Assembly (NCBI GenBank): GCA_046327715.1
Contig: JAXLXY010000012.1
Coordinates: 35,253 to 99,252, forward strand
Origin: JADJOM01 sp046327715
Lineage (GTDB): Bacteria; Gemmatimonadota; Gemmatimonadetes; Gemmatimonadales; GWC2-71-9
Length of the DNA: 64,000 nucleotides
Direction: 5' to 3'
The position numbers were made by a program, and so were the translations under genes. The notes under the pieces were generated by a model. The model was not told the DNA's origin and made no database searches. It was given only the letters and a program-made list of their open reading frames with translations. Shown piece after piece: positions 60,426 to 64,000 of the stretch; the first letter of the stretch is position 1, and the number at the start of each line of letters is the position of its first letter.

Positions 60426-61724
60426 ATGAAGTGGTCGATCGTCCTCGGAGTCATCGTGGCCGCCGGGGGGATGCTGCTCGGCAGCGGCCGGCCGGCGCCG
60501 GCGGCCGCCCCGGAGCACGAGCCGACGAGCCGACGGGCCGCCGGGATCCGCGACCAGGATATCCGCTTCTATGAGGCCCGGGCCGCGCGCGACCCCTACG
60601 GTGCGCGGGACCGGGCCATGCTCGCGGCGCTCTACCTCGACCGCAGCCGCGCCACCGGCTCGGAGGGTGACGTCCGCCAGGCGGAAGCGCTCGCCCGGGC
60701 CAGTCTCGGCAGGCGCCACGCCCGCAACGACGGGGCGGCGGCTGTGCTCGCGAGCGCCCTGATGGCACAGCACCGATTTCCTGAGGCGTACGACCTCACC
60801 ACGGCCCGCCTGGATGCCGACCCGGACGACCCCGTCATCCGGGCCACCCTCGGGGAGATCGCCCTCGAGCTCGGCCGCTATGCCGAGGCCGATCGGCTCT
60901 TCGCCACCCTCTCCCTGCTCCGCGGCACGCCTGGCGTCGGACCGCGCTATGCCCGCTGGCTCGAGTTGAGCGGCAGGAGCGGGGAGGCGCGGGAACTCCT
61001 GGTAGCCTTGCGGGACACGGCGGCAGCGGGATTCCGTACCACCGCCGAGCAGCTCGCATGGTTCGATCTCCGCCTGGGCGAGCTGGCGGCGCATCATGGC
61101 CGGCCGGACCTGGCCCGCCCCGCCTTCGAGCGCGCCCTCGCGAGCCTCCCGGAGGATCCGCGCGTGCTGGTGGCGCTGGGCCAGTTGGAACTCCGCACCG
61201 GACATCCCGCGCGGGCACACGACCTGGGCACCCGGGCACTGGCCGGGCGCCTCGACCCGGCAGCATTGATCCTCCTGGCCGAGGCCGCGGAGGCCGCCGG
61301 CGACCGCGCGGCGGCCGGGCAGTATGCCCGCGCCCTTGACGTGGCCGTGTCGCAGGCCGGCAGCGGATTCCACCGGGCGTGGGGGCTCTTCCTGCTCGAT
61401 CACGGCCAGCGGATCCCCGAACTGCGGACCCGCGCCACGGCGGAGCTGGGCAACCGGCGGGACGTGCAGGGGCTCGACCTGGCGGCGTGGGCGGCCTTCT
61501 GTGCCGGGGACGCCGTGGCAGCGGCGCCGCTGGCCGATGAGGCGCTGGCGCGCGGGGTGGAGGATGCCACGCTCCTGTACCACGGGGGCCGGATCGCCCT
61601 CGCGGTCGGAGACACGGCGACGGCCCGCCGACGCCTGACGGAAGCGCTGGCGATCGATCCGGCGTTCCACGTCCGGCAGGCCGCCGAGGCCCGTGCGCTC
61701 CTGGCCCGGCTTGGGCATCGCTGA
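60426..61724 (+). CDS. Exported TPR-repeat protein
   Basis: A 432-aa protein with an N-terminal hydrophobic signal or anchor (WSIVLGVIVAAGGMLLGSG) and about ten TPR-like helical pairs through the rest (for example ALMAQHRFPEAYDLTTARLD, ALELGRYAEADRLFATLSLL, LGQLELRTGHPARAHDLGTR). GGAGGAG upstream of the ATG supports the start. TPRs mediate protein assembly. Such proteins often accompany DUF4331 genes. The stop overlaps the DUF6702 ATG (TGATG). Confidence 0.75.
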   Translation: MKWSIVLGVIVAAGGMLLGSGRPAPAAAPEHEPTSRRAAGIRDQDIRFYEARAARDPYGARDRAMLAALYLDRSRATGSEGDVRQAEALARASLGRRHARNDGAAAVLASALMAQHRFPEAYDLTTARLDADPDDPVIRATLGEIALELGRYAEADRLFATLSLLRGTPGVGPRYARWLELSGRSGEARELLVALRDTAAAGFRTTAEQLAWFDLRLGELAAHHGRPDLARPAFERALASLPEDPRVLVALGQLELRTGHPARAHDLGTRALAGRLDPAALILLAEAAEAAGDRAAAGQYARALDVAVSQAGSGFHRAWGLFLLDHGQRIPELRTRATAELGNRRDVQGLDLAAWAAFCAGDAVAAAPLADEALARGVEDATLLYHGGRIALAVGDTATARRRLTEALAIDPAFHVRQAAEARALLARLGHR

Positions 61725-62161
61725 TGCGCGCGGCCCTGCTGGCGCTCGCCCTGACGGCGCATCCGCTGCACAGCACGCATACCGAGTTCCGCGAGGAACC
61801 CGGCGGGCGCGTGACCGTCACGGTGCGGGCCTTCACCGAGGACCTGCGGACGGCCGTGGTCCGCCAACAGGGCAGCATGGGTGATTCCAGCCTGGCGCGG
61901 TACGCCCGGTCCCGGCTCGACCTGCGTGAGCCTGGGGGGCGGGAGCTCCCCTGGACGTGGGCCGGCGCACGGATCGACGGCGAGATGACCTACCTGACCC
62001 TCACCGGGACGCTGCGCCGGGGGTTGTCCGGCGCGACGGTGCGCCAGGAGATGCTGATGGAGCTCTTCACCGACCAGGTGAATGTGGTGCAGGTCCGTCG
62101 CCCGGCCGGCGACGCAAGCCTGCTGTTCCTGCCGGGGGACCGGCCGAAAATGCTCCCATGA
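61724..62161 (+). CDS. DUF6702-like exported protein
   Basis: A 145-aa exported protein. The signal is short (MRAALLALALTAHPLHS). HPLHSTHTEFREEPGGRVTV then TVRAFTEDLRTAVV matches the DUF6702 opening; beta-rich C-terminus YLTLTGTLRRGLSGATVRQE. The family is small, secreted and of unknown function. It ends the DUF4331-TPR group and is followed by a strong hairpin. Confidence 0.72.
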   Translation: MRAALLALALTAHPLHSTHTEFREEPGGRVTVTVRAFTEDLRTAVVRQQGSMGDSSLARYARSRLDLREPGGRELPWTWAGARIDGEMTYLTLTGTLRRGLSGATVRQEMLMELFTDQVNVVQVRRPAGDASLLFLPGDRPKMLP

Positions 62162-62193
62162 ACCGCGACCCGGCGGCCGGCGTACGATGGGAG

Positions 62194-62219
62194 GGGCGGC
62201 CGCAACCGCGCGGCCGCCC
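62194..62219 (+). terminator. GC hairpin ending the DUF4331-DUF6702 operon
   Basis: GGGCGGCCGC and its complement (10 bp) with loop AACCGC, 32 nt after the DUF6702 stop, followed by GACCCCC and no U tract. Confidence 0.55.
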
Positions 62220-62289
62220 GACCCCCGGGAGCGACCCTCGACACCATGACCGCCGTCCTGCCCTGGTTACCAGGCGTCACCGGGTTGCC

Positions 62290-62319
62290 TTGTGCCCCGC
62301 TCCGGATGCGGGATAGACT
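62290..62319 (+). promoter_or_regulatory. Candidate promoter for the sigma/anti-sigma operon
   Basis: TTGTGC (62290-62295), 18-bp spacer, TAGACT (62314-62319); the -10 box is identical to that before the membrane-regulator operon. It lies 55 nt upstream of the chosen sigma start. Confidence 0.35.
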
Positions 62320-62374
62320 GATGCACCATGGCGCAGCCCTCGCCGCCGCCGCCCACACCGCCACCGATCGGCCG

Positions 62375-62971
62375 ATGACCGACCGTTCCTCCACCCCGCA
62401 CGACATCGACCTGGTCCAGCTGATGGCGCGCGGCGACGACCGTGCCCTGGGCCTCCTGTACGACCGGTTCGGCGCCGTCCTGTACGCGGTGGCCTTCCGG
62501 GTGGTCGGGCAGGCCGCCGACGCCGAGGAGGTGGTCATGGAGGCATTTGCGCAGGCGTGGCGCGAGGCGCCGCGCTTCGACGCGGCGCGCGGGTCGGTGG
62601 CGGCGTGGCTCACGGTGATGGCGCGGAGCCGGGCGCTCGACCTGGTGCGCGCCCAGGCGCGGCGCGAGCGGGCGACCGACCGCGCCGCGCACGACGCCGC
62701 GGAGCGTGCGCCGGCGATGAGTGCCGGGTTCCCGCCGCCGGGCAGCGGACTCGAAGGGGAGGAACGGCGCCGCGCGGTGGGCGCGGCGCTGGCCGCGCTC
62801 TCGCCGCCGCAGCGGACGGCCATCGAGCTGGCCTACTACGACGGGTTGTCGCAGTCGGAGATCGCCGAGCGGCTGCAGGAGCCGCTTGGCACGGTGAAGA
62901 CCCGGATGCGCCTCGGGATGCAGAAGCTACGCGAGGCGCTGCGACCGTACTATTTCGAGGGGGCAGTGTGA
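62375..62971 (+). CDS. ECF RNA polymerase sigma factor
   Basis: A 198-aa extracytoplasmic-function sigma factor. Region 2 covers about residues 25-95 (GLLYDRFGAVLYAVAFRVVG, AEEVVMEAFAQAWREAPRFD); region 4 covers about 135-190 (ALSPPQRTAIELAYYDGLSQ, SEIAERLQEPLGTVKTRMRL). It resembles the SigK-like group paired with RskA anti-sigma factors. ATG 62375 is taken as the start because it directly precedes the conserved part; upstream in-frame ATGs add non-conserved Ala/His-rich residues. No clear Shine-Dalgarno precedes it. The anti-sigma gene overlaps its stop (GTGA). Confidence 0.88.
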   Translation: MTDRSSTPHDIDLVQLMARGDDRALGLLYDRFGAVLYAVAFRVVGQAADAEEVVMEAFAQAWREAPRFDAARGSVAAWLTVMARSRALDLVRAQARRERATDRAAHDAAERAPAMSAGFPPPGSGLEGEERRRAVGAALAALSPPQRTAIELAYYDGLSQSEIAERLQEPLGTVKTRMRLGMQKLREALRPYYFEGAV

Positions 62972-63756
62972 CCGGCGGCCCGCAGGACCTGCGCGAACTC
63001 GCCGCGGCGTATGCCCTGGGCGCTCTCGACCCGGCAGAGGCCCGCGCGTTCGAGGCCTTCATGGCCACCTCGCCGGAGACGGCGCGGGAGGTGGCCGAGT
63101 ACCGCGAGGTGAACGCCCTGCTCGCGCTCGGCGCCGGCGGGGGCGCCACGCCCGCGCCCGACCTGCGCGCCCGGGTGGTGGCGCGGGCCACCGCCTCGCG
63201 CGAGGCCGCGCTGGCTCCCCGCGCCCCGCGGCTGGCCTGGCTGGCGCTCGCGGCCTCGCTGGTGGCGCTCGCCGGGGTCAGCGCTGCGTGGTTCACCTCC
63301 CGCCGCGCCCTGGCCGGCGCCACTGCCGCCGTCACGGCGCTGCAGGACAGCCTGCGCGCCCGGGACACCCAGCTCGCCCTGCGCGAGTCGGAGCTCAACG
63401 CGATCCTCGATCCCAACGTGCTGCTCACCCGCATGGGCGAGCCGGGCACGCCGCGGCCCGTGATCCAGCTGTTCTGGAACCGGAAGTCCAACCGGCTGCT
63501 GCTGCACGCGTTCCAGCTGGCGCCGGCGGGGCACCGCCGGGCGTACCAGCTCTGGTTCATCCCGCGGACGGGCGCGCCCATCGCCTCGATCACGTTCAAC
63601 ACGGAGCCCAGCGGCCACGGGCTGGTCCAGGCGGTCCCGGTGCCGGAGGGCGTGGAGCTGACGGCCGCCGCGATCACCGAGGAGCCCGAGAGCGGCTCGG
63701 CCCAGCCCACCACCCCGGTCCTGCTGGTCGGCGCCCTCGCCGCCACGCCGTCCTGA
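62968..63756 (+). CDS. RskA-type anti-sigma factor
   Basis: A 262-aa membrane anti-sigma factor. The N-terminal cytoplasmic part (about residues 1-85; AAAYALGALDPAEARAFEAF) is the zinc-free anti-sigma domain. One TM helix (about 92-112) and a periplasmic RskA-like domain follow, with a coiled segment (LQDSLRARDTQLALRESELN) and YQLWFIPRTGAPIASITFNT near the end. Its GTG overlaps the sigma stop. It should hold the sigma factor until regulated cleavage. The downstream gene begins 6 nt after the stop. Confidence 0.85.
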   Translation: MTGGPQDLRELAAAYALGALDPAEARAFEAFMATSPETAREVAEYREVNALLALGAGGGATPAPDLRARVVARATASREAALAPRAPRLAWLALAASLVALAGVSAAWFTSRRALAGATAAVTALQDSLRARDTQLALRESELNAILDPNVLLTRMGEPGTPRPVIQLFWNRKSNRLLLHAFQLAPAGHRRAYQLWFIPRTGAPIASITFNTEPSGHGLVQAVPVPEGVELTAAAITEEPESGSAQPTTPVLLVGALAATPS

Positions 63757-63762
63757 GCCGCC

Positions 63763-64000
63763 GTGCACCGCCTGGCCCTGCTGCTGCTGGTTGCCCTCCC
63801 GCTCGGGGCCCAGACACCGGCCGCGGACGTCGCACGCGAGCGCGCCGAGTTCACCGCCTGGCTGGCCGGCGACGCGCTCTCACCCTATGCCGCGCTGGGG
63901 CTCCAGCCCATCGGCCCCGGCATCAGCGTGGGAGCGGAGCCCAGTGACCTGCCGCTGCAGGGCGTGCCGCGCGGCCTCCTCAAGGAGGAGGGACCGGCGG
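63763..64000 (+). CDS. DUF1684-like exported protein (3' partial)
   Basis: The first 79 codons of a gene cut by the window edge. The GTG start gives a signal peptide MHRLALLLLVALPLGAQ, then RERAEFTAWLAGDALSPYAA and LGLQPIGPGISVG, which resemble the start of DUF1684 proteins. It lies 6 nt after the anti-sigma stop, so it likely belongs to the sigma operon. The family call is tentative because most of the domain is missing. Confidence 0.55.
   Translation, partial: MHRLALLLLVALPLGAQTPAADVARERAEFTAWLAGDALSPYAALGLQPIGPGISVGAEPSDLPLQGVPRGLLKEEGPA

Overview
The window is about 70% GC DNA, densely packed with genes. It looks like a chromosome piece from a Gemmatimonadota-like or acidobacterial-like Gram-negative bacterium. 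The basis is the tandem ADOP-type permeases, many lipoproteins and two TonB-dependent receptors, propeller-amidohydrolases, RskA-type sigma control, DUF4173/DUF4331/DUF6702 proteins and frequent GTG starts with 4-nt ATGA/GTGA overlaps. I found no rRNA, tRNA, CRISPR array, insertion sequence or phage module. The phylum is inferred from gene content only.

Layout. 1-4.9 kb (+): an exported propeller-amidohydrolase (cut by the window edge), an HExxH peptidase and a TPR membrane protein, joined by overlapping stops and starts. 4.9-8.0 kb (-): sulfotransferase, Tat-type metallophosphoesterase and a seven-repeat RCC1 lipoprotein. 8.1-12.7 kb (-): a membrane protein and a small winged-helix regulator, then undecaprenyl diphosphate synthase, a DUF4173 membrane protein, a two-TM protein, a 59-aa membrane peptide and a lipoprotein. 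Two near-identical palindromes, one at the promoter of the membrane-regulator pair and one on the uppS start codon, suggest one regulon. 12.7-18.0 kb (-): a 1766-aa Ig-like lipoprotein with four tandem units of about 236 residues.

18.1-34.3 kb (-) is one long efflux locus: periplasmic adaptor, ABC ATPase, four consecutive ADOP/MacB-type permeases, a second ABC ATPase, a DUF4350-like protein, an NtrC-type sigma-54 activator and its sensor kinase. 34.7-39.6 kb (+): two paralogous propeller lipoproteins and a TonB-dependent receptor. 39.7-40.3 kb (-): two small membrane-anchored proteins. 40.4-43.9 kb (+): DUF1499 lipoprotein, Cu/Zn superoxide dismutase and a CydAB quinol oxidase with a CRP/FNR-like palindrome in front. 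44.0-47.3 kb (-): coiled-coil protein, DUF1028 protein and POT peptide transporter.

47.3-54.7 kb: lipoprotein and class I amidotransferase (+), an unknown gene (-), then a soluble hybrid histidine kinase coupled to two glycosyltransferases, DUF3108 and a conserved protein of unknown function (+), probably envelope glycan synthesis. 54.7-58.8 kb: small membrane protein (-), glycine-oxidase-like flavoenzyme (+), then a TonB-dependent receptor and a protein that is one third histidine (-), a likely metal uptake and buffering pair. 59.0-62.2 kb (+): two adjacent genes that look like the two halves of a DUF4331 protein, a TPR protein and DUF6702. 62.4-64 kb (+): ECF sigma factor, RskA-type anti-sigma factor and the start of a DUF1684-like gene. 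Strong GC hairpins, mostly without a U tract, sit at nearly every convergent or operon end.
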